A DNA stretch of 64,000 nucleotides from Mycobacterium rhizamassiliense (lineage in GTDB: Bacteria > Actinomycetota > Actinomycetes > Mycobacteriales > Mycobacteriaceae): NCBI RefSeq assembly GCF_900157375.1, contig NZ_LT721901.1:3210315-3274314 (forward strand), in the 5' to 3' direction. This document shows positions 50,173-59,408 of the stretch, one piece after another (the stretch's first letter is position 1; every line of letters begins with the position of its first letter). A program made the translations under genes and the position numbers. The notes beneath the pieces are model-generated. The model was not told where the DNA came from. It saw only the letters and a program-made list of their open reading frames with translations, and did not search any database.

Positions 50173-51348
50173 ATGGAGCTTACTTTCGGCGCCGAAGTCG
50201 AGGCATTCCGAGCGGATTTCATCGCTTTCCTCGATGAACATCTGCCGGACGAGGCGACCGCCGCGCACCGGTCGCGGTCGACGTCACACCTACCGCAATG
50301 GGCGCGGGACTGGCAGCGCCTGCTGTTCGACCACGGCTGGCTGCTGCCCGGCAACCCGCCGGAGTTCGGCGGGCGCAATGCCAGCATTCTGGAGCTGTAC
50401 GTGTACCGCGAAGAACTCTCGCGGCGGCGCATCTATCACTCGTTCAACCCGCAGGGCGTGGGCATCATCGCGGCGTCGGTGTTGACGTTCGGCACCGACG
50501 AGCAGAAGCGGCGCTGGGCGGTGCCGATCCTGCGCGCGGAGCTGACGGCGTCGCTCGGCATGAGCGAACCGGGGGCCGGATCCGATCTGGCGGGGCTGCG
50601 CAGCAGGGCCGAGCGCCAGGGCGACCATTTCGTGGTCAACGGGCACAAGCTTTGGACGTCCGGCGCGCACGACGCCGACGTGTTGCTGACTTTTGTGCGC
50701 ACTGATCCCAGCGCGCAGAAGCACCGCGGGCTCAGCGCGCTGCTCATTCCCCGCGACAGCCCCGGGGTGTTATGCCGGCCGTTTCCCGCCGTGTACGACC
50801 GCGACAACTACGACTTCAACGAGGTGTTCCTGACCGACGTCCGGGTGCCCGCCGAAAACCTGGTCGGCCCGCTCAATGGCGGCTGGCAGGTGGCCAACGG
50901 CTCGCTGATGCACGAGCGCACGCTGATGTGGATGGCCTTCGCCGACCGGCTGCGCGACATCCTCACAGACTTCCGACCCGTGCGGGCCGTCGATCGCGAC
51001 CGCTACGCCACCATCGCGATGGATACCCAGGCCCTTCGGCTGCTGGGGTCGGCGGCGCTGGCCCGCGAGGCCAGGGGCGAGGGCAACGGCGCGGGCATGT
51101 CGGTGCTCAAGCTGCTGGGGTCGGAGGCCGAGCAGAATGCGGCCGGCTGCGCCCTGGAGGCCGCCGGGCTCGACGGCCTCGGCGACCCGATCATGACGGC
51201 GCCGTACAACCCCTACCGCCCCGACCTGTTCACGGCCGGCTGGTTCGCGCGCTACATCGGCACCTTCGCGGGCACCACGGCCGGCGGCACGTCGGAGATT
51301 CAGCGCAACATCATCGCCGAGCGGCTGCTGGGTCTGCCCCGAAGCTGA
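50173..51348 (+). CDS. Acyl-CoA dehydrogenase
   Basis: FAD-dependent acyl-CoA dehydrogenase fold, 391 aa. FAD/substrate blocks are SLGMSEPGAGSDLAGL and VNGHKLWTSGAHDAD; the C-terminal signature is GGTSEIQRNIIAERLLGLPR. It belongs to the FadE group that includes cholesterol and branched-acyl enzymes. It diverges from the epimerase gene (87-bp spacer), so shared control with the LLM/EthD/SDR trio is possible. It is not present here in M. tuberculosis. Confidence 0.92.
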   Translation: MELTFGAEVEAFRADFIAFLDEHLPDEATAAHRSRSTSHLPQWARDWQRLLFDHGWLLPGNPPEFGGRNASILELYVYREELSRRRIYHSFNPQGVGIIAASVLTFGTDEQKRRWAVPILRAELTASLGMSEPGAGSDLAGLRSRAERQGDHFVVNGHKLWTSGAHDADVLLTFVRTDPSAQKHRGLSALLIPRDSPGVLCRPFPAVYDRDNYDFNEVFLTDVRVPAENLVGPLNGGWQVANGSLMHERTLMWMAFADRLRDILTDFRPVRAVDRDRYATIAMDTQALRLLGSAALAREARGEGNGAGMSVLKLLGSEAEQNAAGCALEAAGLDGLGDPIMTAPYNPYRPDLFTAGWFARYIGTFAGTTAGGTSEIQRNIIAERLLGLPRS

Positions 51349-51378
51349 GGGCGCCGCCGGTCACTAAGCTGATCGTCG

Positions 51379-52545
51379 ATGAGCGAACACGGTAAGGCAG
51401 ACCACCGCATCGCCGGGCTGGCGACCAAAGCCATTCACGCCGGCTACCGCCCGGACCCGGCGACCGGGGCGGTCAACGCCCCGATCTACGCCAGCAGCAC
51501 CTTCGCCCAGGATGGCGTCGGCGGGCTGCGCGGTGGCTTCGAATACGCGCGTACCGGCAACCCGACGCGGGCGGCGCTGGAGGCCTCGATGGAGGCGGTC
51601 GAAGGCGGCGCCTACGGGCGAGCGTTCAGCTCCGGGATGGCCGCTACCGACTGCGCCCTGCGGGCCATGCTGCGGCCCGGCGATCACGTCGTCATCCCCA
51701 ACGACGCCTACGGCGGCACCTTCCGGCTGATCGACAAGGTGTTCACGCAGTGGCAGGTCGACTACACGCCGGTGGCGCTGTCGGACCTGGATGCCGTCGC
51801 CGCCGCGATCACCCCGAAGACCCGGCTGATCTGGGTGGAAACGCCGACCAATCCGCTGCTGTCCATTGCCGACATCGCTGCCATCGCGCAGATTGGCGGC
51901 ACGCGCGGAGCAAAGGTTTTGGTGGACAACACCTTTGCATCACCGGCGTTGCAACAGCCGTTGGCCCTGGGCGCGGACGTCGTGTTGCACTCGACCACCA
52001 AGTACATCGGTGGGCATTCCGACGTGGTCGGCGGCGCGCTGGTCACCAACGACAACGAGCTAGACGACGCCTTCGCCTTCCTGCAGAACGGAGCCGGCGC
52101 GGTGCCGGGCCCGTTCGACGCCTACCTGACGATGCGCGGACTCAAGACGCTGGTGCTGCGGATGCAGCGGCACAGCGAAAATGCTTCTGCCGTAGCCGAA
52201 TTCCTCGCGGCGCAGCCGTCGGTCGACACGGTGCTGTATCCGGGCCTGCCGTCGCACCCCGGGCACGAGGTCGCCGCGCGGCAGATGTCGGGATTCGGCG
52301 GCATGGTGTCGGTGCGCATGCGCGGCGGCCGCGCGGCCGCCGAAAAGCTGTGCGCCCGCACCCGGGTTTTCATCCTGGCCGAATCGCTGGGCGGGGTCGA
52401 GTCGCTGATCGAGCATCCCAGCGCCATGACGCACGCGTCGACGGCCGGTTCGCAATTGGAAGTGCCCGACGACCTGGTGCGGCTGTCGGTCGGCATCGAA
52501 GACATCGCCGACCTGCTGGCCGATCTCGAGCAGGCGCTGGCCTAA
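51379..52545 (+). CDS. metB: Cystathionine gamma-synthase MetB
   Basis: PLP enzyme that joins an O-acyl-homoserine with cysteine for methionine synthesis, 388 aa, matching M. tuberculosis MetB. FEYARTGNPTRAALE, the PLP lysine in HSTTKYIGGHSD and the final RLSVGIEDIADLLADLEQAL are family hallmarks. Mycobacterial enzymes may also have gamma-lyase activity. It starts 30 bp after the acyl-CoA dehydrogenase stop and ends before a large inverted repeat. Confidence 0.95.
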   Translation: MSEHGKADHRIAGLATKAIHAGYRPDPATGAVNAPIYASSTFAQDGVGGLRGGFEYARTGNPTRAALEASMEAVEGGAYGRAFSSGMAATDCALRAMLRPGDHVVIPNDAYGGTFRLIDKVFTQWQVDYTPVALSDLDAVAAAITPKTRLIWVETPTNPLLSIADIAAIAQIGGTRGAKVLVDNTFASPALQQPLALGADVVLHSTTKYIGGHSDVVGGALVTNDNELDDAFAFLQNGAGAVPGPFDAYLTMRGLKTLVLRMQRHSENASAVAEFLAAQPSVDTVLYPGLPSHPGHEVAARQMSGFGGMVSVRMRGGRAAAEKLCARTRVFILAESLGGVESLIEHPSAMTHASTAGSQLEVPDDLVRLSVGIEDIADLLADLEQALA

Positions 52546-52550
52546 CACGC

Positions 52551-52608
52551 CGAGCAGACGCAGAATCGCATGCGCAACGCGCGTTTCGTGCGATTCTGCG
52601 TCTGCTCG
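52551..52608. terminator. Perfect 20-bp inverted repeat between convergent metB and greA
   Basis: CGAGCAGACGCAGAATCGCA at 52551-52570 pairs without mismatch with 52589-52608 around an 18-nt loop. It fills the gap between the metB and greA stops, as expected of a bidirectional terminator. The CGAGCAGACGC core is one I associate with repeated intergenic palindromes in mycobacteria, so it may also belong to a dispersed family. Confidence 0.75.
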
Positions 52609-52615
52609 CGCTGCT

Positions 52616-53110
52616 TCAGGAGTGGTACGGCTCCGCGCTGAGCAGGGTGACCTCGACGGTGTTGCCGTTGGGCACCATGTAGCTGCGGGTGTCGCCGACC
52701 TTGGCGTCGATCAGTGCGCCGCCCAGCGGTGAGTTCGGCGAATACACCTCGAGCTTGCCCTCGTTGACGCCCTCCTGGCGGGTGGCGATCAGGAAGGTCT
52801 CGGTGTCGGACTTGTCGCCGTTGTAGTAGACCTTCACCACCGAACCGGGCAGCGCCACGCCGGACTGCTTGGGCGCCTCGCCGACCTTCGCGTTGTTGAG
52901 CAGGTCCTGCAGCAGGCGGATGCGGGCCTCTTGCTGGCCCTGCTCCTCGCGGGCGGCGTGATAACCGCCGTTCTCGCGCAGGTCGCCCTCTTCGCGGCGA
53001 TCGTTGATTTCCGCGGCGATGACCGGACGGTTCGCGATCAGCTGATCAAGCTCGGTCTTGAGCTTGTCATGTGATTCCTGGGTCAGCCAGGTCACCTGGG
53101 TGTCGGTCAT
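52616..53110 (-). CDS. greA: Transcription elongation factor GreA
   Basis: Cleavage factor that rescues backtracked RNA polymerase through its secondary channel. 164 aa, as in M. tuberculosis. The N-terminal antiparallel coiled coil (about 10-80) contains [19 protein letters not shown] with the acidic tip. The C-terminal FKBP-like domain has [23 protein letters not shown] at 53110 is preceded by an AGGAG-like sequence. A 213-bp spacer separates it from the DUF4307 gene upstream. Confidence 0.95.
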   Translation of the reverse strand: MTDTQVTWLTQESHDKLKTELDQLIANRPVIAAEINDRREEGDLRENGGYHAAREEQGQQEARIRLLQDLLNNAKVGEAPKQSGVALPGSVVKVYYNGDKSDTETFLIATRQEGVNEGKLEVYSPNSPLGGALIDAKVGDTRSYMVPNGNTVEVTLLSAEPYHS

Positions 53111-53323
53111 CTCGTCGTGCTCCTCGTCTTCTTGCTCCGCGTATCCGCGTAAGTCCTGAGCCCCGTTGCCGGGGGTATCCGGGTCCTAGCCGGTGCTGCC
53201 GTTCCGTCCACCCACGGCCTCTAATGCAGCAATACACGGTCCCAGTAGGAACCGTGCATTCACCCATGTTACCACTGTGGAAACAGATGATGACTGCATT
53301 CGGGTTCGCCTTGTGTTCTGCGG

Positions 53324-53758
53324 TCAGGCCGCGCGCAGGTAGGCCGGGACGTCGGCGCCGCATCCGTAGATGTCGGCCATCGCCGGCGGTCGTGCGGACT
53401 TCACCGTCGTGGTGACCTGCACGGTGTGCGCCTCCGACGGCGGAACCAGCACCTCGCGCCGGCCCGTTTCGCCGCCGTCCCTGGCGCGCACCCGCACGAT
53501 GCAATCCACCGGGCGCGATGGGTCGGATCGGGTCACGCTGATTGTCACCGACGCGGTTTCGGAATCGATCACCTGATAGCCGGCGAGCGAACCGGAGACG
53601 TCGCTGGTGCCCAACCGCTGGTAGCCGATGACGGCCACCGCGATGCCGGCCGCGACGACCAGCACACCCAGCACGATCACCACCCGATGGCGCGCAAGGC
53701 GCGACAGGTGGGTACGCCCATAGCGGGCGGCCGGACGCGGAATGGAAGTCTGGGTCAT
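53324..53758 (-). CDS. DUF4307 membrane protein (Rv1081c-type)
   Basis: 144 aa, single transmembrane helix at about 27-46 after a short basic N-terminus. The extracytoplasmic DUF4307 domain contains DPSRPVDCIVRVRARDGGE. Two cysteines remain (DCIV and YGCG). ATG at 53758 gives exactly the length of M. tuberculosis Rv1081c; a longer frame to 53860 was rejected. It diverges from mca. Function unknown; conservation beside mca is common in actinobacteria. Confidence 0.88.
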   Translation of the reverse strand: MTQTSIPRPAARYGRTHLSRLARHRVVIVLGVLVVAAGIAVAVIGYQRLGTSDVSGSLAGYQVIDSETASVTISVTRSDPSRPVDCIVRVRARDGGETGRREVLVPPSEAHTVQVTTTVKSARPPAMADIYGCGADVPAYLRAA

Positions 53759-53884
53759 GGCTGTTTCATAACTGCGCTGTTGGCTGCCGGACCCTGGCCG
53801 ACAGCATGCTGATGATCGGGAACTGGAATTATAGGGTGACTCTCTAGTTTTTGAGCGCAACCGTCAGTACCAGCAAGGGGGCAC

Positions 53885-54757
53885 GTGAGCGAGCTTCGGT
53901 TGATGGCGGTGCACGCCCACCCCGACGACGAATCCAGCAAGGGTGCGGCCACCCTGGCCCGGTATGCCGACGAGGGCCATCGGGTGTTGGTGGTGACGCT
54001 GACCGGCGGCGAGCGCGGCGACATCCTCAACCCGGCGATGGACCTGCCCGACGTGCAGGAGCACATCTCCGAGATCCGCCGCGACGAGATGGCCAAGGCG
54101 GCCGAGATCCTCGGCGTGGAACACCACTGGCTGGGCTTCATCGACTCCGGCCTGCCCACGGGCGATCCGCCCCCGCCGCTGCCCGAGGACTGCTTCGCAC
54201 TGGTGCCGCTGGAGGAGTCGGTCGAGGCGCTGGTGCGCGTGGTCCGCGACTTCCGCCCGCACGTGATCACCACTTACGACGAGAACGGCGGCTACCCGCA
54301 TCCCGATCACATTGCCTGCCACAAGGTTTCGGTGGGCGCGTACGAGGCGGCCGCCGACTACCGCCGCTTCCCGGATGCCGGCGAGCCGTGGGCGCCTTCG
54401 AAGCTGTACTACAACCACGGCTTCCTGCGCGCGCGCATGCAACTGCTGCACGACGAAGCCATCAAGCACGGCCACGAGCCGCCGTTCCAGAAGTGGCTCA
54501 AGTTCTGGGACCCGGAGCACGACCCCTTCGAATCCCGGGTGACGACGCGCGTCGAGTGCTCGGAGTACTTCAGCCAGCGCGACGACGCGCTGCGCGCGCA
54601 TGCGACCCAGATCGATCCGAACGCCGACTTCTTCGCCGCCCCGATCGCCTGGCAGCAGCGGCTCTGGCCCACCGAGGAATACGAGCTGGCGCGCTCGCGG
54701 GTTCCCGTCCGGCTGCCCGAGGACGACCTGTTCGCCGGAATCGAGGACCACGCGTGA
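53885..54757 (+). CDS. mca: Mycothiol S-conjugate amidase Mca
   Basis: Zinc hydrolase that cleaves mycothiol conjugates to a mercapturic acid and GlcN-inositol, a detoxification step specific to actinobacteria. 290 aa. The PIG-L metal motif is [13 protein letters not shown] (His/Asp pair), with the third ligand in HPDHIACHK. It is distinguished from MshB by length and the C-terminal [11 protein letters not shown] region. GTG at 53885. The TGA overlaps the next GTG start. Confidence 0.93.
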   Translation: MSELRLMAVHAHPDDESSKGAATLARYADEGHRVLVVTLTGGERGDILNPAMDLPDVQEHISEIRRDEMAKAAEILGVEHHWLGFIDSGLPTGDPPPPLPEDCFALVPLEESVEALVRVVRDFRPHVITTYDENGGYPHPDHIACHKVSVGAYEAAADYRRFPDAGEPWAPSKLYYNHGFLRARMQLLHDEAIKHGHEPPFQKWLKFWDPEHDPFESRVTTRVECSEYFSQRDDALRAHATQIDPNADFFAAPIAWQQRLWPTEEYELARSRVPVRLPEDDLFAGIEDHA

Positions 54758-55041
54758 ACCACCTTTTGATCACGCTGATTGCTGACGGCCCGCACAACAA
54801 CGGCCCGGACTTCGGCAAGGCCAGCCCGATCGGGCTGGTGGTGATCGTGCTGCTGCTGATCGCCACGCTGTTCCTGCTGAGATCGATGAACCGGCAACTG
54901 AAGAAGGTGCCTGAGTCATTCGACCCCCAGCACCCCGAGCCCGATCAGGCCGCCGACGAAGGCACCGATGTCATCGGCGAGGGCCCGGAGCAGACGGGCG
55001 GCCCGACACGGCCGCCGGGGCCCGGCGATGAGCCCGGCTGA
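54754..55041 (+). CDS. Small membrane protein (Rv1083-type)
   Basis: 95 aa with one transmembrane helix ([19 protein letters not shown], about 29-47). A cytoplasmic acidic, Pro/Gly-rich tail follows, with no recognisable domain. It overlaps mca by 4 bp (GTGA) and the following gene by 14 bp, so it lies inside a tight three-gene operon. The role is unknown. Confidence 0.85.
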   Translation: MNHLLITLIADGPHNNGPDFGKASPIGLVVIVLLLIATLFLLRSMNRQLKKVPESFDPQHPEPDQAADEGTDVIGEGPEQTGGPTRPPGPGDEPG

Positions 55042-57046
55042 GTCGCCGGCGACCAATACTCTCGGGCTGGCCACCAGTCCGTATCTGCGCCAGCACGCCG
55101 ACAACCCGGTGCACTGGCAGCAGTGGACGCCGCAGGCGCTGGCCGATGCCGCCGCGCGCGACGTGCCGATCCTGCTCTCGATCGGCTACGCCGCCTGCCA
55201 CTGGTGTCACGTGATGGCCCACGAATCGTTCGAGGACGACGAGGTGGCCGCGGCGATGAACGCCGACTTCGTCTGCATCAAGGTCGACCGCGAGGAACGC
55301 CCGGACATCGACGCGGTCTATATGAACGCCACCGTCGCGCTCACCGGGCAGGGCGGCTGGCCGATGACGTGTTTCCTGACGCCCGACGGCCGGCCCTTCT
55401 TCTGCGGCACCTACTACCCGAAAGACGGCTTCCTGCAACTTCTTTCGGCCGTCACGCAGACGTGGCGCAGCCGTCGCGGCGAAGTCGAGGAGACCTCCGA
55501 CCAGATCGCCGGTGAGCTCCGCAAGATGGCTTCGTCTTTTGGGGGAGACCGGCCAGGCGGGCCCGACGTCGCGCCCGAGCTGTGCGACCACGCGGTCGCG
55601 GCCGTGCTGCGCGACCAGGATCCGGTGCACGGCGGCTTCGGCGGCGCACCGAAGTTCCCGCCGTCGGCGCTGCTCGAGGCGCTGCTGCGCAACTACGAAC
55701 GCACCGGCTCACCGGCCGTGCTGGAGGCCGTCGAGCGCACCGGCAACGCGATGGCCCGCGGCGGCATCTATGACCAGCTGGCCGGCGGCTTCGCCCGCTA
55801 CAGCGTCGACAACGCGTGGGTGGTACCGCATTTCGAGAAGATGCTGTACGACAACGCGCTGCTGCTGCGGGCGTACGCGCACTGGGCCCGCCGCACCGGT
55901 GATCCGCTGGCGCGCCGGGTCGCCGCGGAAACCGCGCGGTTCCTGCTGGACGACTTGACCGACGGCGACATGTTCATCTCGTCGCTGGATGCCGACACCG
56001 ATGGGCGCGAGGGCGCCACCTACGTCTGGACCCCGCAGCAGCTGATCGAGGCGCTCGGCGAGGACGATAGCCGTTGGGCGGCTGAGGCGTTCGCGGTCAC
56101 CGCGGAGGGCACCTTCGAGCACGGCGCGTCGGTGCTGCAGCGCCCCGCCGACCCCGACCCGCAACGCCTGCAGCGCGTCCGGGCCGCGCTGCTGGCCGTC
56201 CGTCGTACCCGGGCCCAGCCCGGACGCGACGACAAGGTGATCACCTCGTGGAACGGGCTGGCGATCACCGCGTTGGCTGAGGCCAGTGTGGCCCTGGACG
56301 AACCCGAATTCGCCCGCGCCGCAGTGCGGTGCGCGACGGCGCTGCGCGACAGTCACATCGTCGACGGCCGGTTGCGCCGCGCCAGCCTGGGCGGGGTGGT
56401 CGGTGACAGCGCGGCCATCCTGGAGGACCACGGGATGCTGGCGACCGGGCTGCTTGCGTTGTATCAACTTACCGCCGAGGGCATTTGGCTGAGCACGGCG
56501 ATCGAGTTGCTCGACACGACGCTGCAACACTTCGCGGATCCGCAGCAGCCCGGTGGCTGGTACGACACCGCCGACGACGCCGAGCAGCTGATGCTGCGCC
56601 CGGCCGACGCGCTCGACGGCGCGACCCCGTCGGGTGCGTCGGCGATCACCGAGGCGCTGCTGACCGCGGCGCACCTGGTCGACGGCGACCGCACGCAGCG
56701 ATACCTGCAGGCCTCGGCCGCGGCGCTGGGCGTGCATTCGGTGCTGCTGGCGCGGGCGGCGCGGTCGGCCGGGCATTGGCTGGCCGTCGCCGAGTCCGCG
56801 GTGCGCGGGCCGCTGCAGATCGCGGTCGCCTGCGACCCACCACGCTCGGGGCTGCTGGCCGACGCGCGCCGGCTGGCGCCCGGCGGCGCGATCGTCGTGG
56901 GCGGCGAGGTCGACTCGTCGCCGCTGCTGGTCGGCCGCAACCGGATAGCCGATGCCGACGCCGCCTACGTGTGCCGTGGGCAAGCCTGCGACCTTCCCGT
57001 CACCCGGACAGCGGAACTGGCTGTCGCCCTTGGGGTGCCGGGGTAG
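55028..57046 (+). CDS. DUF255 thioredoxin-fold protein with glycosidase-like (alpha/alpha)6 domain
   Basis: 672 aa, Rv1084/YyaL type. The N-terminal thioredoxin-like domain (about 10-170) has the redox motif YAACHWCHVMAHESF (CxxC), then GGWPMTCFLTPDGRPFFCGTY. The remainder forms an N-acyl-glucosamine 2-epimerase-like helical barrel with GGIYDQLAGGFARYSVD. Human SPATA20 is a relative. The reaction is unknown. ATG at 55028 overlaps the small membrane-protein gene. Confidence 0.9.
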   Translation: MSPAESPATNTLGLATSPYLRQHADNPVHWQQWTPQALADAAARDVPILLSIGYAACHWCHVMAHESFEDDEVAAAMNADFVCIKVDREERPDIDAVYMNATVALTGQGGWPMTCFLTPDGRPFFCGTYYPKDGFLQLLSAVTQTWRSRRGEVEETSDQIAGELRKMASSFGGDRPGGPDVAPELCDHAVAAVLRDQDPVHGGFGGAPKFPPSALLEALLRNYERTGSPAVLEAVERTGNAMARGGIYDQLAGGFARYSVDNAWVVPHFEKMLYDNALLLRAYAHWARRTGDPLARRVAAETARFLLDDLTDGDMFISSLDADTDGREGATYVWTPQQLIEALGEDDSRWAAEAFAVTAEGTFEHGASVLQRPADPDPQRLQRVRAALLAVRRTRAQPGRDDKVITSWNGLAITALAEASVALDEPEFARAAVRCATALRDSHIVDGRLRRASLGGVVGDSAAILEDHGMLATGLLALYQLTAEGIWLSTAIELLDTTLQHFADPQQPGGWYDTADDAEQLMLRPADALDGATPSGASAITEALLTAAHLVDGDRTQRYLQASAAALGVHSVLLARAARSAGHWLAVAESAVRGPLQIAVACDPPRSGLLADARRLAPGGAIVVGGEVDSSPLLVGRNRIADADAAYVCRGQACDLPVTRTAELAVALGVPG

Positions 57047-57059
57047 TAGCGTGCGTGCC

Positions 57060-57443
57060 ATGCCGACTGCCGACGACAAGGTCCAAGCGATCACCGACAC
57101 GGTCAACCGCTACATCGCGCTGCTTGGCGACGGCGATGTGGACGGCTTGGTCGGCCTCTACGCCGACGACGCGACCGTCGAGGACCCGGTGGGTGGCGAG
57201 GTCCACATCGGCAGCCAGGCGATCAAGGGCTTCTACTCCGCCGTCGCCAACGTCGACCGGCAGGCCGAGCTGGTGTCGCTGCGCGTCGCCGGCAACGAGG
57301 CGGCGTTCCACTTCCGGCTGACCATCACCGCGGGTGACACCAAGATGCAGATCGAGCCGATCGACGTGATGGTGTTCGACGGCCGCGGCAAGGTCAGCGC
57401 CATGAAGGCCTACTGGTCGGCGGCCGACGTCACCAATCTGTAG
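57060..57443 (+). CDS. SnoaL-like / ketosteroid isomerase-fold protein
   Basis: 127 aa NTF2-like fold. NRYIALLGDGDVDGLVGLYA, the acidic VEDPVGGE and a MKAYWS C-terminal strand fit the KSI/SnoaL group, which includes steroid delta-isomerases and hydrolases. No catalytic assignment is certain. ATG at 57060 follows the DUF255 gene by 13 bp. The IS element is inserted 3 bp after its stop; the coding sequence is intact. Confidence 0.85.
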   Translation: MPTADDKVQAITDTVNRYIALLGDGDVDGLVGLYADDATVEDPVGGEVHIGSQAIKGFYSAVANVDRQAELVSLRVAGNEAAFHFRLTITAGDTKMQIEPIDVMVFDGRGKVSAMKAYWSAADVTNL

Positions 57444-57446
57444 CGG

Positions 57447-57452
57447 GCTAGA
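57447..57452. repeat. Left copy of 6-bp target site duplication (GCTAGA)
   Basis: GCTAGA lies immediately outside the left end of the IS element and is repeated at 58562-58567. The duplication shows transposition into this site and little decay since. Confidence 0.85.
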
Positions 57453-58561
57453 TGTGATGTCCAGGGAGGTTGTCCCGTTCGGTGTCGGTGAGCCTGTGTG
57501 ACAGGTGAAGGCCTCCGGTTGTGAAGTGGAGCTGTCTAGAAACCGCTTCACCAACCAGGAGGCCTTCGTGTCCCACGTTAACGCTGCATTGACCCCGCGC
57601 GCCCGTTTGAGGCTTGCCCAGCTCGTCGTCGAGCAGGGTTGGACCTACGCCGCAGCGGCCAAGATGTTCATGGTCGCGGAACGAACGGCCAAAAAGTGGG
57701 CCGTCCGATACCGCACCGAGGGGCCTGCCGGCATGCTCGACCGCAGTTCAAGGCCGCATCGCAGCCCGACCAAAACCAATGTTCAGCTGATGCGGCGAAT
57801 CGTGAAACTACGGTGGCGCAAGCGACTGGGGCCAGTTCAGATCGCTGGTCAACTCGGCATGGCGGCCTCGACCGTGCACGCCGTGCTGACCCGCTGCCGA
57901 ATCAACCGGCTCTCGCACATCGATCGCGTCACCGGCGAACCGCTGCGCCGCTACGAGCATGACTATCCGGGTTCATTGATCCATGTCGATGTCACCAAGT
58001 TCGCCAACATCCCCGACGGTGGGGGTCACAAGTTCATGAGTCGCCAACAAAGCAGACGCAACGCCCGCCAGACCGCCCGCCGCACCGGCGAACGCAACAA
58101 GCGATATCAACCCAGAATCGGAATAGCGTTCTTACACACCGTTATCGACGATCATTCCCGCGTGGCATACGCCGAAATATGCACCGATGAAAAAGCCTCC
58201 ACCGCCATCGGCGTGCTCCGACGTGCCATCGCGTGGTTTGCCGATCATGGGGTCACCGTCGAAAGGGTCTTGTCCGACAACGGCTCGGCCTACCGGTCCT
58301 ACGCCTGGCGTGACGCCTGCACCGAATTGGGCATCACCGCCAAGCGAACCCGCGCCTACCGGCCCCAGACGAACGGCAAAGTCGAGCGATTCCACCGCAC
58401 TCTTGCCGACGGCTGGGCCTACGCCCGACTCTACGAATCAACCGAACACCGCAACGACGCTCTACCCGGCTGGCTGCACTCCTACAATCACCACCGAGCC
58501 CACTCCGCCCTCGGAGGCCAGCCACCGGTCACCCGACTGACCAACCTCCCTGGACAGCACA
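57453..58561 (+). mobile_element. IS481-family insertion sequence, 1109 bp, apparently intact
   Basis: Left end TGTGATGTCCAGGGAGGTTG (57453-57472) and the complement of the right end (58542-58561) match at 19 of 20 positions. It is flanked by 6-bp direct repeats GCTAGA. It encodes one DDE transposase in a single frame, as is usual for IS481. The terminal TGT...ACA is typical of the family. It sits precisely between two convergent genes. Confidence 0.92.
57507..57567 (+). promoter_or_regulatory. Inverted repeat occluding the transposase ribosome binding site
   Basis: GAAGGCCTCCGGTTGTGAAG (57507-57526) is nearly complementary to 57546-57567, which contains the AGGAGG Shine-Dalgarno (57557-57562) just before the GTG start. 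Such hairpins in other IS elements reduce transposase translation from read-through mRNA. Confidence 0.6.
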
Positions 58562-58566
58562 GCTAG
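57568..58566 (+). CDS. IS481-family DDE transposase
   Basis: 332 aa. An N-terminal helix-turn-helix (about 15-60, with [20 protein letters not shown]) precedes an rve/RNase H-like catalytic core. The likely triad is Asp141 (HVDVTKF), Asp237 (LSDNGSAY) and Glu273 ([12 protein letters not shown]), a DD(35)E spacing. GTG at 57568 has AGGAGG 5 bases upstream; an upstream in-frame start at 57505 has none. The TAG stop (58564-58566) lies in the target duplication, outside the IS. The frame is uninterrupted, so it may be active. Confidence 0.93.
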   Translation: MSHVNAALTPRARLRLAQLVVEQGWTYAAAAKMFMVAERTAKKWAVRYRTEGPAGMLDRSSRPHRSPTKTNVQLMRRIVKLRWRKRLGPVQIAGQLGMAASTVHAVLTRCRINRLSHIDRVTGEPLRRYEHDYPGSLIHVDVTKFANIPDGGGHKFMSRQQSRRNARQTARRTGERNKRYQPRIGIAFLHTVIDDHSRVAYAEICTDEKASTAIGVLRRAIAWFADHGVTVERVLSDNGSAYRSYAWRDACTELGITAKRTRAYRPQTNGKVERFHRTLADGWAYARLYESTEHRNDALPGWLHSYNHHRAHSALGGQPPVTRLTNLPGQHS

Positions 58567-58567
58567 A
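58562..58567. repeat. Right copy of 6-bp target site duplication (GCTAGA)
   Basis: Direct copy of 57447-57452. It contains the transposase stop codon on the + strand and the hemolysin-III stop codon on the - strand. Confidence 0.85.
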
Positions 58568-59300
58568 ACACCACGAACCACATCGCGATGTAGTGGCAGA
58601 TCGCCGCTACCGCGGTGCAGGCATGGAAAAACTCGTGATAGCCGAAGGTCGTCGGCCACGGGTCGGGCCAGCGCAGCGCGTAGAGGATGCCGCCGATGCT
58701 GTACAGCGCGCCACCCACGAACAGCAGCACCATCGCGGTCACCCCGGCGTTGTGCAGGATTTCCGCGGTGTACCAGACCGCCACCCAGCCCAGCAGGATG
58801 TAGAGCGGCACGCCCACCCAGCGCGGCGCCGACGGCCACAACATCTTCAGCAGGATCCCGGCCGCCGCGCCGCCCCACACGATCCACAGCACGACGCGGC
58901 CGTCGGCGGGCGACAACGCCAGCAGGGCGAACGGCGTGTAGCTGCCCGCGATGAACACGAAGATCATCGAGTGGTCGGCCCGCTTCATCCACTTCTGGGC
59001 GGTCGCGGACTTCCAGTGCACGCGGTGATAGGTGGCGCTGACGCTGAACATGATGATGGTCGCGAAGGTGTAGAGCAGCGTCGCCAGGCCGGCCCGGGTC
59101 GAGCCCACCGCCCACGACACCGCGACCAGCGAGGCGCCCGCGAAGACGGCGGTGCCCGCCGAATACACGTGGATCCAGCCGCGGAAGCGCGGCTTGGTCA
59201 GCACCCGGGTGACGCCCTCGACCAACTGCTGTGTGGCGTTGGCCGCGAGTCCCCGGGGTTCGGATTCCTCGGAGGTGGCTGTGCTGGTCTGCCCACTCAT
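58563..59300 (-). CDS. Hemolysin III / PAQR family membrane protein (Rv1085c-type)
   Basis: 245 aa with seven transmembrane helices. Hallmarks are the motifs [11 protein letters not shown] and [19 protein letters not shown], and the C-terminal [18 protein letters not shown], which hold the Ser, Asp and His residues that bind zinc in PAQR-type hydrolases. ATG at 59300; the frame extends to 59630 but the upstream part overlaps the Z-FPP gene and was rejected. The IS insertion at its stop left the protein sequence unaltered. Confidence 0.9.
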   Translation of the reverse strand: MSGQTSTATSEESEPRGLAANATQQLVEGVTRVLTKPRFRGWIHVYSAGTAVFAGASLVAVSWAVGSTRAGLATLLYTFATIIMFSVSATYHRVHWKSATAQKWMKRADHSMIFVFIAGSYTPFALLALSPADGRVVLWIVWGGAAAGILLKMLWPSAPRWVGVPLYILLGWVAVWYTAEILHNAGVTAMVLLFVGGALYSIGGILYALRWPDPWPTTFGYHEFFHACTAVAAICHYIAMWFVVF

Positions 59301-59408
59301 ACCGACCAACACTAGTGGGCGATAAGCCGGGGACGGCCGTGAACTGCCCGCGATATTGCTGGGATTGCACGCCGGATTTTGCTGACGCCCACAGTAGGGT
59401 GGATCTTC

